A DNA stretch of 64,000 nt from Pelobates cultripes (lineage: Eukaryota > Chordata > Amphibia > Anura > Pelobatidae): contig OW240917.1 of assembly GCA_933207985.1 (NCBI GenBank), forward strand, positions 118,557,548 to 118,621,547, written 5' to 3'. Below the pieces are notes generated by a model that did not search any database, was not told where the DNA came from, and worked only from the letters and a program-made list of their open reading frames with translations. The translations under genes were made by a program, and so were the position numbers. Each line of letters starts with the position of its first letter. The stretch's first letter is position 1. This document shows, one piece after another, positions 21,760 to 31,275 of the stretch.

Positions 21760-24309
21760 ATGGAAGATTCCCAGAACGTCCCTGTGGACTTCCAGGCCAT
21801 GATTAACGCAGCTGTCGCTGCCTCTGTGGAGAAGGCACTCTCCAAGGCCCGAGCTTCGGCTCCTGACGTACCTAAACGCAGACGTCCAAGCCACGAATCG
21901 GATTCTGAATTGTCCGACCACCTTGGCACAAAGGAGATTGGGCCCCAGGCACAAGGGAAACTATTTGGTGAACCGTTCCTCAAGGAACTCAACAAACACG
22001 TAAACGTGTTCACCTCCCTTAATAAAGCGCAGTCCTCAATGCGCAGAGTTTTCAGAAGCAACCCTACCAGAGGGGTTTTTGGAAGGGCTGGCCGGCAACG
22101 GGGCCGTGCCGCCAGCCGATTTTGGCCTTCAGGCCCCCGCACTCAACCAACACCATTTTACCCGACAAGAGACTACCGGCAGCAATCCTTTTCCAGAGGC
22201 TCGGATAGAGGTCGTGGACCCCACGGACGCGGACGTTCCCGCTTTACCGCAGGTAAGGACCCATATTCCTCCACTGTTACCATGTACCCGCACTGCGGGC
22301 CGTATTTCCCTTTCTTTCCAGAATTGGGCCGCCCTATGCTCAGACACATGGATCCTACAAACTGTACAGGGATATATCATAGACCTAGTGGGGACCCCCT
22401 TTCAGGTTCAACCCCCTCGCCCCATCCACATGTCATCCTCCGACCACAACCTCGTCAACACGGAGCTACGCGAGCTCCGAGACAAAGGGGCTATCCAGCC
22501 GGCCCGCGACGGGGGTGGCTACTTCAGCAACATCTTCCTGGTTCGGAAAAAATCGGGAGAATACCGCCCGTCATCAATCTACGCGCCCTCAACGCATATG
22601 TGGTCTACCGCCACTTCAAAATGGAAGGCATCCACCTCCTGCGAGACCTTCTTCGAAGCAACGACTGGTTCACCAGGCTCGATCTAAAGGACGCGTATCT
22701 GTCAGTCCCGGTGCACCCGGACTGTCGAGCACTCCTTCGCTTCCTCTGGCACGGACGCCCTTGGCAATTCACTTGCCTCCCTTTCGGGCTCAGCTCAGCC
22801 CCATGGTGCTTCACCAAACTCCTAAAACCAGTGGTGGCCCACCTAAGATCAAGGGGCATTCGATGCATCATCTACTTAGACGATCTCCTCATCTTCTGCG
22901 CAGACGAACACAGACTACGCCAACACACTCACCTGGCAGTATCCCTACTGGAGTCTTTGGGTTTTATCGTAAACCAACAGAAATCGGAGCTGACCCCTAC
23001 CCAGACGATACAATTCCTCGGCTTCGAGATCGACTCGACGACATGCACTCTGAGGCTACCAGCCTCAAAGATCACAGCCATTCGCAAGGAGATTCGCAGG
23101 GTTCTCCGTCTCGATTCCATTCCACTACGCAATCTGGCCAGGATTGTAGGACTCCTCTCGGCTTCCATTCAGGCCATATTTCCGGGTCCCCTCCACTACA
23201 GGGCCATGCAACGTCTCAAGGCGAAATACCTACGCCGCAGGCCCACTTACGACCAACCCGTCCCGGTGACGACGGAGGTTCGCGAGGAACTATCATGGTG
23301 GCTGGACAGCATGCAAGCCTGGAACGGCAGGGCCATATTCGGAGACGCCCCAGACTTCGTACTGGAATCAGACGCCAGCCTGTGGGGATGGGGTGCCACC
23401 AACGGAACCATCTCCACGGGGGGAACATGGACGGCGCAGGAGCTCTCCATGCACATCAATTGCCTCGAACTCCTGGCAGGATCCTTCGCGATTCGCAGCT
23501 TGGCCCGGGAAAGATCCAACTGCTGCATCCTCCTGCGCATGGACAATGTATCCGCAGTCCAGTACATCAACCGCCTGGGAGGCGCTCGCTCTCGCCTGCT
23601 GTCGGATATCACGAAAGGCATTTTCGACTATTGCCTCCCTCGCAACATCACGCTACAGGCAGAATACTTGCCAGGAGAAATCAATCTCACAGCCGACTGG
23701 TTCTCTCGCCACTGGAGAGACGTCAGCGACTGGAAGCTAAACACGAGAATCTTCAGGGCCCTTGCAGCCCGGAGGGGTCCCTTTCACCTGGATCTGTTTG
23801 CCTCTCGAAACAACCACCAGACCCCGGAGTTCTTCAGCTGGCTCCCGGACCCGGAGAGCAAGGCGACAGACGCATTTCTCCAACAATGGCCGTCGACAGG
23901 AGCCTACGCCTTTCCCCCATTCTCCATGATTGCGAGAACACTACACCAGATACGGACGCAACAGATCAAACTGGTTGTCATAGCGCCCTTGTGGCAGAGC
24001 CAACCATGGTTCCCGGACCTCCTGGCCTCCTCCTACAGGGACCCTCTTCTCCTACCATCCTTCCCGGACCTGCTCACGGATCCCAAAGGGCATCTCCACC
24101 CACTACTCCTGGAAGACCGGCTACCCCTGGTGGCTTGGTCTCTTTCCGGGGTTCCTGGCGAGTCAGCGGACTATCGCAGGCTGCTAGGGACCTCTTATGG
24201 GACTCATGGGCCCCGGGAACTAGACGCTGTTACCTTTCAGCTTGGGCCTCCTGGTCTACTTGGTGCATGGAACGGGACTCCGATCCCTTTACAGCACCTA
24301 TTCCCATGA
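21760..24309 (+). CDS. DIRS gag-like / reverse transcriptase-RNase H reading frame
   Basis: This 849-codon frame starts at ATG 21760. Residues about 1-165 are a gag-like region with an acidic start and then an Arg/Gly-rich tail. From about residue 270 it is a DIRS reverse transcriptase, with LDLKDAY at residue about 308 and the active-site box YLDD at residues 372-375. An RNase H domain follows (LESDASLWGWG with Asp538, NCLELL, RMDN). After it comes a C-terminal domain (LDLFASRNN ... AFPPFSM) of the kind present in DIRS and sometimes called DAM-like. The RT N-terminus (thumb-proximal ELRDKGAIQPA and the following FLVRKKSGEYRP) is in another frame (22079-22570) and joins this one at about 22570. 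The fusion of gag with RT is therefore probably caused by a one-base loss. Function: copying element RNA into circular DNA. Confidence 0.9.
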   Translation: MEDSQNVPVDFQAMINAAVAASVEKALSKARASAPDVPKRRRPSHESDSELSDHLGTKEIGPQAQGKLFGEPFLKELNKHVNVFTSLNKAQSSMRRVFRSNPTRGVFGRAGRQRGRAASRFWPSGPRTQPTPFYPTRDYRQQSFSRGSDRGRGPHGRGRSRFTAGKDPYSSTVTMYPHCGPYFPFFPELGRPMLRHMDPTNCTGIYHRPSGDPLSGSTPSPHPHVILRPQPRQHGATRAPRQRGYPAGPRRGWLLQQHLPGSEKIGRIPPVINLRALNAYVVYRHFKMEGIHLLRDLLRSNDWFTRLDLKDAYLSVPVHPDCRALLRFLWHGRPWQFTCLPFGLSSAPWCFTKLLKPVVAHLRSRGIRCIIYLDDLLIFCADEHRLRQHTHLAVSLLESLGFIVNQQKSELTPTQTIQFLGFEIDSTTCTLRLPASKITAIRKEIRRVLRLDSIPLRNLARIVGLLSASIQAIFPGPLHYRAMQRLKAKYLRRRPTYDQPVPVTTEVREELSWWLDSMQAWNGRAIFGDAPDFVLESDASLWGWGATNGTISTGGTWTAQELSMHINCLELLAGSFAIRSLARERSNCCILLRMDNVSAVQYINRLGGARSRLLSDITKGIFDYCLPRNITLQAEYLPGEINLTADWFSRHWRDVSDWKLNTRIFRALAARRGPFHLDLFASRNNHQTPEFFSWLPDPESKATDAFLQQWPSTGAYAFPPFSMIARTLHQIRTQQIKLVVIAPLWQSQPWFPDLLASSYRDPLLLPSFPDLLTDPKGHLHPLLLEDRLPLVAWSLSGVPGESADYRRLLGTSYGTHGPRELDAVTFQLGPPGLLGAWNGTPIPLQHLFP
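22079..22687 (+). pseudogene. DIRS RT N-terminal segment in the +1 frame
   Basis: Codons from about 22290 to 22570 encode the conserved RT entry region (QNWAALCSDTW, TELRELRDKGAI, FSNIFLVRKKSGEYRP). Conservation then stops in this frame and continues in the frame of the 21760-24309 reading frame. In related elements gag and RT occupy overlapping frames, so the RT frame probably begins here and is broken at about 22570. The remainder of this open frame is a shadow. Confidence 0.75.
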
Positions 24310-25082
24310 TTCTTAATTTTCTCTCCTCCTTGTTTTCATCTGGCCGCTCTTACCGTTCGGTCAACGTCGTGCGCTCCGCGATTTCGGCGGCTCACACCCC
24401 CGTCGGGGATCTCCCGGTCGGCAAAGACCCTCTGGTCTGCCGTCTACTCCGCGGTATGCGGCTCCGCCGTCCCCCGGCCCCCAGATACCCTCACCTATGG
24501 GATGTGGGACTGGTTCTCCGCTTCTTCAGGGATTGGCTTCCGAATGACCGCCTCTCCCTACGCCAACTATCCGCTAAGTGCGCTTTCCTCCTCTGTCTCG
24601 TATCTTTCCGACGGGTTTCGGACGTTCGGGCCTTCGACGTGGACGCTTTCGAAGTGGCCCCTGAAGGGGTCACGTTTCACATTTCCCGTCGCACTAAGTC
24701 GGGTTCGACCTCGGTCTTTTACCCATTTTTTCCCGACGACCCGCAGCTTTGCGTCGTGTCCACCCTCCGCAGGTATGTTTCGGTTACCTCCTCGCTCCGG
24801 TCCTCTACGTCGGGCCAACTCTTAGTCTCCTACGTGCGCCCTCACGCCCCAGTCTCGGTCACCACCTTGGCCCGATGGATCCGCTGGATCCTTTCCCTCG
24901 CAGGTATAGACCCCGCATTCGGCGCCCACTCCGTTCGCGGTGCGGCGGCTTCATCTGCCTTCCTGGCAGGGGCGTCCCTCTCAGATATTCTCAGAACGGC
25001 GGACTGGTCTAGGGAATCCACTTTTCGTACATTTTATTTTCGCACTCCCCCTTCTGCTGGGATGTCACTTCTTCAGCGTTAA
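24150..25082 (+). CDS. DIRS tyrosine recombinase (integrase)
   Basis: This is the third frame of the DIRS element. It overlaps the end of the RT/RNase H frame and ends just before the internal complementary region. The frame is open from 22515, but conserved sequence begins near ARDLLWDSWAPGTRR at about 24170, so the start here is approximate. The N-terminal SAM-like core-binding region (SYRSVNVVRSAISAAH) precedes the catalytic domain. The catalytic residues are an Arg in SFRRVSD (24609), His-x-x-Arg in HSVRGAA (24927-24938) and the nucleophile Tyr in TFRTFYFR near the C-terminus. The enzyme is known to recombine the circular DNA intermediate into the genome without making a target duplication. 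All catalytic positions appear present. Confidence 0.9.
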   Translation, partial: GSWRVSGLSQAARDLLWDSWAPGTRRCYLSAWASWSTWCMERDSDPFTAPIPMILNFLSSLFSSGRSYRSVNVVRSAISAAHTPVGDLPVGKDPLVCRLLRGMRLRRPPAPRYPHLWDVGLVLRFFRDWLPNDRLSLRQLSAKCAFLLCLVSFRRVSDVRAFDVDAFEVAPEGVTFHISRRTKSGSTSVFYPFFPDDPQLCVVSTLRRYVSVTSSLRSSTSGQLLVSYVRPHAPVSVTTLARWIRWILSLAGIDPAFGAHSVRGAAASSAFLAGASLSDILRTADWSRESTFRTFYFRTPPSAGMSLLQR

Positions 25083-25085
25083 AAT

Positions 25086-25187
25086 TGCAAAATAGGAAGC
25101 CTCCTGTCATGTTATAAAATTGAAGATTATGCTAGCTTTAGTGTACTAATAATCTTAATTTTAATAAGGACAGGAGGCGAGTATTTT
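25086..25187 (+). repeat. DIRS internal complementary region
   Basis: Bases 25086-25121 are the reverse complement of the left outer end (about 20659-20694), and 25122-25187 the reverse complement of the right outer end (about 25804-25870). This fused copy of both ends is the DIRS hallmark and templates completion of the ends during replication. It starts immediately after the recombinase stop codon. Confidence 0.92.
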
Positions 25188-25686
25188 CCCTCCCTTTTGT
25201 TCCCTACCCTGACTCCTCGGGGGAGTGGATCTTAAGGTGATGGATTTTGGGATTCATATTAGTGGTTCCACTATCTTCTGGACATATTCGGTATCCCCTC
25301 CATCTCTATTCCCAGTGTTTCCATCTAGACGGACAGTTTAGTTGTACAACATGCTTACACCTACACATATTGAGCCTATGGCCAGCTTACATTCTGTCTG
25401 TACTGTCTAATTTACACCATTCTGTTAAAGCCCACAGGCGTGAACAGTTACGGTTCAGTACCTAACCGATTTTATACTCTCCTTTCAGTGTAACCCTCTT
25501 CAGGACCTCCGCTGGTCGCTGGTTCGTTAACCTCACGACTCCGTAAGATGGGATGACGGCTTCGTTTGGTCTTTCCTCCTATCTCGTTACCAGGAGTCTC
25601 CTCAAGTTCCGCTCGCCAGAGACCGCAGTTACCGTTTCGTTGAGTTTCTGGATGTTCGAGCTCTATCTGGACTTGGATGTCGCTTT
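25188..25686 (+). other. DIRS 3' non-coding spacer
   Basis: This is about 500 bp between the internal complementary region and the right inverted repeat. No conserved open frame is seen. It is part of the element. Confidence 0.6.
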
Positions 25687-25808
25687 AAGAAAGAGGAAGT
25701 GTACAGGCAGCATGACCCTTATATACTATGCTGCTCAGTGATTTATTTGTTACTCTTTACGTTTTTCTTTACTGCTGTGGAGTTTAGTAAAGAGAGTTAA
25801 TGCAAAAT
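25687..25808 (-). repeat. DIRS right inverted terminal repeat
   Basis: This is the inverted partner of 20688-20809. The unique right end continues to about 25876 and is copied in the internal complementary region. Confidence 0.92.
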
Positions 25809-26005
25809 ACTCGCCTCCTGTCCTTATTAAAATTAAGATTATTAGTACACTAAAGCTAGCATAATCTTCAATTTTAAATAAAAAGTATACAAACATAGCC
25901 AGGATTCAGCTGTAAGCATTTGCAACACTTACAACAATCAAGTAACACACATTAATATAAAATGAAAGTTACTTGGCCAGTCAACGTAATGACAGGAATG
26001 AATAA

Positions 26006-26199
26006 GTAGATAACTCCCTAATTCCCACGGTATTAGGGAGCTATCTACTAAAAGGCTGAAAGACCTGAATTGGTCTTTCAGCCAAATTTACTAATACTAA
26101 GTAAAGATTACTTAGTATTAGTAAATTATAACCCTACTCGCTATATCGCGAGTAGGGGCATGTCTATTATACAGTGAGCAGCCTGTGGCTGCTCTCTGT
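26006..26199. repeat. run of five consecutive hairpins
   Basis: The five near-perfect inverted repeats in 194 bp are: 26006-26048 (15-bp stem, one mismatch), 26054-26083 (12-bp perfect stem), 26085-26127 (20-bp perfect stem, 3-nt loop), 26132-26157 (10-bp perfect stem) and 26171-26199 (13-bp stem, one mismatch). The gaps between them are 1-13 bp. No ORF overlaps. The block is followed directly by a G/C-rich tandem array. It is probably the end of an unidentified non-autonomous element. Confidence 0.85.
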
Positions 26200-26224
26200 T
26201 AAAAAATAAAAAAAATAAAGCTTA

Positions 26225-26665
26225 GCAGTGGGTGGGGGCCCTAAACAAGAATAAGGGGGACCTAATGTCCTCCACCCTGGCCCCCACCCCTGAGGGGGGG
26301 TAAACTAAACTAGAATAAAGGGGGGACCTAATGTCCTCCCCCTACATTAGGTCCCCCCCAATTTGTATTTAGGGCCCCCCACCCACCGCTCAGGGGTGGG
26401 GGCCAGGGGGGAGGACATTAGGTCCCCCCCAATTTGTACTTAGGGCCCCCACCCACCGCTCAGGGGTGGGGTCCAGGGGGGAGGACATTAGGTCCCCCCT
26501 ATTCTAGTTTAGGGCCCCCACCCACCGCTCAGGGGTGGGGGCCTGGGGGGAGGACATTTGTTAGGTCCCCCCAATTGTTATTTAGGGCCCCCACCCACCG
26601 CTCAGGGGTAGGGGCTGGTAGGTAGGACAATAAATCCTCCCCCCCTTTTTTACTTTAGGGCCCCC
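26225..26665. repeat. ~70-bp G/C-rich tandem array with inverted leading copies
   Basis: Four units of about 70 bp (cacccaccgctcaggggt motif at about 26379, 26449, 26518 and 26592) each contain a C-rich run and a G-rich run (gggggccaggggggagg) plus ggacattaggtcc, a short palindrome. The first about 115 bp carries the unit in inverted orientation. The G-runs could form quadruplexes. Confidence 0.85.
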
Positions 26666-27383
26666 AACTGCTGCTGTATTCAGAGCCAGATTTAATTGTA
26701 TCTGAAAAGTGTTCACAATTTATTGTTTTTTAAATTTATTCACTTGTTAATTAATATACACTGTGTTATGTATATTATTTTGTTGTTTTTAGCGTATATG
26801 CCATGATGTGTTGCTGTCCTTCAAAGTAAATAGGTAACACTACAAAGTAAATAGGACACACAAACCATTCTTTTATCCTATAATTTTCTTGATTTTCCTT
26901 TTAGTTTTTTGAGTGAATAGAGGAGAATATATACACCAGTGTTTTTGTGTTTATGTTCACAGTTTTTCTGCACATATAATTTTTAGTTTATAACTTTAAA
27001 GGAACACTAATACCATCCTATCCACTCTAGCTGGCTGTATTAATTATTTTGCCAGAAGTGCCCTGGCGCCCCCACCTTGTAAGAAGTCAAACTGCACGGC
27101 AGAGCTTATCTCAGGAGAACTAACAGAGGTTCCTGCATAGGAGCATCCAGCTCTCTGTGCTCAGTAGTGGAGGCTGTGAGTGGTGCCTTTACATAATTTG
27201 ACTCCTTACAATGAAGCGATGCCAGGAGACCTTTGGCATCATAATAACTACAGCACTTTCTAGTGGCTATGGTTCCTGGAGTATCCTTTAGAGTTAGTGT
27301 GTTGCTTGAAAATGCTGCAATAGTAGATGCAGCATTCAAAAACAGACTCAGGATAAAGCAATGTTAAAGCATGCTCAAGGTCA
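26666..27383. other. unassigned DNA with a MITE fragment
   Basis: A TTAAAGGAACACTAATACC-type MITE start is at 26995, with related sequence to about 27310. Nothing else is recognised. Confidence 0.45.
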
Positions 27384-27515
27384 GGTAGACAACCTTCGGC
27401 ACCCCAGATGTTGTGGACTATATCTCCCTTGATGCTTTGCCAACAATATGACTGTAAAAACATTATGAGAGATGTAGTCCACAACATATGGAGTGCTGAC
27501 AGTTGCCTAACCTTG
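27384..27515. mobile_element. hAT-type MITE, same family as 2647-2771
   Basis: The arms ccttcggcaccccagatgtt and its complement gtccacaacatatggagtgc flank a central hairpin-poor spacer. The ends resemble the copy at 2647. No clear flanking duplication remains. Confidence 0.7.
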
Positions 27516-27561
27516 CTCTTGGTTCAGGGGGTTTAGGGAGACTTTTTGTTAAGGGATTTTA

Positions 27562-27690
27562 TGATTAAAGGAACACTATAGTGTTAGAAATACAAACCTC
27601 TTATTTCCTTCCCCCCCACTCCCCATGTTCAAAGGGTTAAAAAGCACTTACCTCTTTCCAGCACCAGGGTCCCTCTGCGCTGGCTCGGTC
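27562..27690 (+). mobile_element. TTAAAGG-family MITE copy
   Basis: Here taaaggaacactatagtgtt is followed by pyrimidine-rich sequence, ggttaaaaagcacttacct and tttccagcaccagggtccct. It has the same order of parts as the copies at 11902 and 53441. The right end is not found. Confidence 0.6.
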
Positions 27691-28429
27691 TCTACCTCCT
27701 CTAACATAAGGAATAGGGGGGGAGATGGAGGGGTGAGGGGAGGGGGGGGTGTTGGGGGACCTAAAGCACATTCCAGAACTAAGTGGGGCAGGGACATTGC
27801 ACACAGACCACTTCAATGGGATGGAGTGAATTGGATACCTATAGTGTCTCTAAAGGAACCCTGGGCTTAGGGGGTACCTAACTTCAAGGTGCTGCTATAG
27901 ACTGTACCTTGTTTCATACCTAGTCAAATGTCACATTAAAGCATGCTGAATTCATGCAAGGTGGCAGGTTGCCCTCAACTGAGTTTGATTGAAATTGTGC
28001 ATCTAGAAACTTTAATTCAGCGATGCCTGTTAACCATGAAAATATTGTTTCTTAATTTATAAATAAAATATTTTTTTTTATTTAGATTTTTTGTGATGAT
28101 TGATTTATGTATTGCCATCATAGACTTTAACCCTTTCCAATCTGCACCTGGTGTCATGCCATGTCTCCCCTTTTGCAGAATACATGCACATTTCAATGTC
28201 CCCTAACTATACTTGTGTAAATATTAGACAGTAATGTATTAGGTATGATGTAGCATTGTAATGTGTTAGTTACATAATAAATAAAACGTATTGAACAGAT
28301 CTTTAGTAGGATGACTGAGAAGCCAAGTTCAAGCTTGTGTCCAGTAGGTGTCTGATTTATGCTGACAATGTGTGGTGGGTGAGTGTCCTGGTGGGGAGGT
28401 GCTGAGCGCACAAGCCGGCCACTGCGTGC
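27691..28429. other. unassigned DNA upstream of COL25A1
   Basis: A G-rich stretch (27712-27760) and an AT-rich stretch follow the MITE. A ttaaccctttccaatctgca segment at 28128 may be one end of a short TTAA MITE. No upstream gene is visible. Confidence 0.4.
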
Positions 28430-29660
28430 TGCTGCTGCTACTGACAGATCGGATATTTAAAGCACACAAGGGGGCAGGAAAACACACGCACTTCAACTGA
28501 GCTGCTGTTAAAACACGTTTTCAAGCTCTCCCTCTCCTTATCACTGCCTGAGCTGCATGCAACTCCATCCTAGAGGAAAGCCAGATAGCAGGAGGTTGTG
28601 CAACAGCAGAGAAGACATCAGCAAGCAACAAGTCCATCTGACTGCAGAGTCCAGCGTTATAGTGACCACCTAACTGGGCTGCAGAACCAGCAGTCTACAG
28701 AACCAGCACTGTGAGCAGTACCAGTCTGCAGAACCAGCTTAGTGACCAGTACCATTGTGCAGAGCCAGCATAGTAACCAGTACCAGTCTGCAGAACCAGC
28801 ACAGTGACCAGTACCAGTCTGCAGAACCAGCATAGTTACCAGTCTCAGTCTGCAGAACCAGCACAGTGACCAGTACCAGTCTGCAGAACCAGCATTGTTA
28901 CCAGTCTCAGTCTGCAGAACCAGCACAGTGACCAGTACCAGTCTGCAGAACCAGCACAGTGACGAGTAACAGTCTGCAGAGCCAACATAGTGACCAGTCC
29001 CACTCTGCAGAACCAGCATAGTTACCAGTTCCAGTAGCAAAGTGACCCCCTACCTGGGCTGCAGAACCAGCATAGTGACCAGTCCCATTCAGCAAACCCA
29101 GTATAGTGACCAGTCCCATTCTGCAGAGCCAACATAGTGACCAGTCCCAGTTAGCAGAACCAGCATAGTGACCAGTCCCAGTTTGCAGAACCAGCATAGT
29201 GACTAGTCCCAGTTTGCAGAGCAAGCATAGTGACCAGTTTTCCAGTCTGCAGATCCAGCATAGTGACCAGTTTTCCAGTCTGCAGATCCAGCATAGTGAC
29301 CAGTCTCTCTTTACTGCAGGATCCAGCATAGTGACCAGTCTCTCTTTACTGCAGGATTCAGTATAGTGACCAGTCTGTCTGGGCTGCAGAACTCAGCATT
29401 GTGGTTGTGTCAAGCAATCTGGACTACCAATTCAAATTTCCTATTTAGTGCTGGCTCCAGATCACTTTTTGGACTTCTCCTTTAACGCCGCTTTGCGCAT
29501 TACCAGGGCTGAGTTGACCTCCTCTCCATGTCCTGATTCTTCCCAGATCACGAATCAGCCCTGCATGGGATCACCGGTCACTCTTTTTCCACCGAAGTTC
29601 ATCAATACTTATCTGGATTAAAAAGGATTACATAGGAAGAAAAGATACAAGACATTAAAC
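28430..29660 (+). promoter_or_regulatory. COL25A1: putative COL25A1 promoter and 5'UTR
   Basis: The stretch lies directly upstream of the COL25A1 start codon. A TATA-like box (ggatatttaaagc, about 28451) sits in a locally GC-richer stretch with CTG-rich sequence just before it. Downstream comes polypurine/CAG-rich sequence, then a 31-bp minisatellite (28660-29395), then about 260 bp of unique sequence leading to the double ATG at 29661. The transcription start cannot be fixed from sequence, so the minisatellite could be transcribed 5'UTR or promoter DNA. Confidence 0.4.
28660..29395. repeat. 31-bp minisatellite upstream of COL25A1
   Basis: More than 20 diverged copies of a unit of about 31 bp are present, with the core gtctgcagaaccagca followed by cagtgaccagtacca. 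Variants include substitutions such as agtgaccagtcccagtt and small indels. The minus strand reads as open frames of repeated LVLQTGTGH-like peptide, which is a by-product of the unit length and not a gene. Confidence 0.9.
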
Positions 29661-29960
29661 ATGATGGTTAAATCAGAAAACAAAACCATGGTGGGAACCT
29701 ACCAGACATGTAATGGGGAAACACCAAGAGATGGACCATGTTCTTGGGGCAGGACTTTGCCCAATGTGTTGGCTTTTGTCCTGTCCGTTTTCTCCCTGGC
29801 ATTTTGTCTCTATCTCAATATAAAAAGCAACGATTTGCACGGTAGGATCTGGGCTGTGGAGCATGGCAAGTCTGGGGACCTCTCCTTCCATGTACCAGGA
29901 TTATCTGTAGATCAACTCAACTCCATCGTGCAGGAGAAGGTGGACCAGCTGCTGTCTCAG
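29661..29960 (+). CDS. COL25A1: COL25A1 exon 1 (collagen XXV alpha 1, N-terminal coding exon)
   Basis: This is the first coding exon of a type II transmembrane collagen. COL25A1 is a neuronal membrane collagen whose shed ectodomain (CLAC) binds amyloid fibrils and which works in motor-axon and muscle targeting. Its 100 codons run from an ATG-ATG pair to a donor site (CAG|gtgtgc) in phase 0. Residues about 1-31 form a polar cytoplasmic tail. Residues about 32-53 (LPNVLAFVLSVFSLAFCLYL) are a single hydrophobic anchor, followed by the conserved NIKSNDLHGRI stretch. Residues about 84-100 (SIVQEKVDQLLSQ) look like the amphipathic segment that helps trimerise membrane collagens. The open frame continues 11 codons past the donor to a stop, so the splice is needed. 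Identification rests on remembered family sequence plus exon 2, which continues the match. COL23A1 and COL13A1 are less likely paralogues. Confidence 0.88.
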
Positions 29961-31275
29961 GTGTGCACTTTGATACAGCCCGTGTTTGTATAGAATGTTG
30001 CAGTCAGTATGTTGTGTGTTCCAGATAGTCCATAGTTTCCTGCCTGATTGGTTGTATCATGGCCAAGTACATCACTAGAAAGTGCCCGGAGGAGAATTGT
30101 CAGTTAAAAAGTTCTTAGATCCCAAGTCTCATGTTTGTATTAAACAATAGCTGTTGTGTACATTGGGAGAAATATGTGGGGAGTTAGCAGCATTAGAATT
30201 GAAAAGCCTTTTAATTCCTTTATATTTTCATTTAAGACTTAAAACTGAATCAGTTAGCCCCAAATGCCACCGGGAGAATAATATGTGAAAGATGTCTGAT
30301 TCACTAACAGGGTGGTTGCTTGTTTAGTTTTTCATGAATAGGAATCTGGTGTTTGAATAAACTGGAACTCTATACTAAGTGTAAGTTCATTTATGTGCCA
30401 GTAAGGGAGATGATTAGCATTCCACAAATAGGTAGTCTTTCCATTCAAGTTACTCTGGACTAACACTCATATCATCCTTAGGCAGGTTCGAGTGTTCCCA
30501 GAGTTATTTGTGACACGTATCAATACATGTACAGTTTATTGGGCAGTGATGGTTATATTCTCGAACTTATGGACTACATTTCCCATGATGCTCGGTAAGG
30601 CATTGGGTTGCTAGAGCGTAATATAAAGTAGTCCAGAGCAGCTACATTGCCAGAGATTAGTAATTCATCACCATGCCCCCTAAATGTTTGGTATTATTAT
30701 GCAAATGATGGGCTGATAAAAAAAAATCAAAAAAAAATCAAGATAATGAGAGTTGCAGTGCAGTCCTATGGTTTATAGGAGTTTTTTTTTTTTTTTTTAA
30801 TCTGCAAACCTGAAGATGCATAGAGACTTCATGTCCATCATCCTCAGCCAGCCATAGGCTCTTGATTATAGACAACATGATCCAATAACTCAGATCTGCA
30901 AACATGTATTCACGGTCTGATATAATATCTCCTAGCAATCTATTCATAGTGAGCCAAGTATACCTCACCTCTGGAGGCGCATTAGACGGACTATCAGTAA
31001 AGTTAGCACCAGCGAGCTATAAACTGGACGTTTTAATGAGCCAGCAGGAGTGGGAATACTGCTCTCAGTATCTAACACTTGATTTATTTACCCGTTAAAC
31101 CCGTGTGATCATGTAACAGTTTTCCTAAAAAATATTAAGTGTGTTGTAACATGGTATTTGACCTCGCAGGGAGGATGTGTCTGGATGAGGCTGAACTTGA
31201 CAAGCGATTGAGCTGTAATGACCAACAGTTCATTTATCTATCCTGCCGTCTGCTTGTGTTTCAGCAATCCTTAGT

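Larger units (their letters stand above)
20659..25876 (+). mobile_element. DIRS-type tyrosine-recombinase retrotransposon, nearly intact
   Basis: This element is about 5.2 kb and has the full DIRS architecture. Near-perfect inverted terminal repeats of about 121 bp lie at 20688-20809 and 25687-25808. The left outer end extends to about 20659 and the right outer end to about 25876. An internal complementary region (25086-25187) is the reverse complement of the left outer end joined to the right outer end. It carries a gag-like region, reverse transcriptase with RNase H, and an overlapping tyrosine recombinase. Both element ends share a caatttta motif, and no target-site duplication is seen, as expected for integration by recombinase. 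The coding part is clearly GC-richer than its surroundings. One reading-frame break (near 22570) is the only obvious defect, so this is probably a young insertion. Confidence 0.93.

Noticed and set aside
22515..24150. First 545 codons of the open frame that ends in the DIRS recombinase
   Set aside because: Pro/Ser/His-rich and antiparallel in style to the conserved RT in the other frame. It is a shadow of the GC-rich RT/RNase H gene.
28657..29329. Long minus-strand ORFs with repeated LVLQTGTGHYAGSAD-like peptide
   Set aside because: They arise from the 31-bp minisatellite. They have no start context or conserved domain and end with the repeat.
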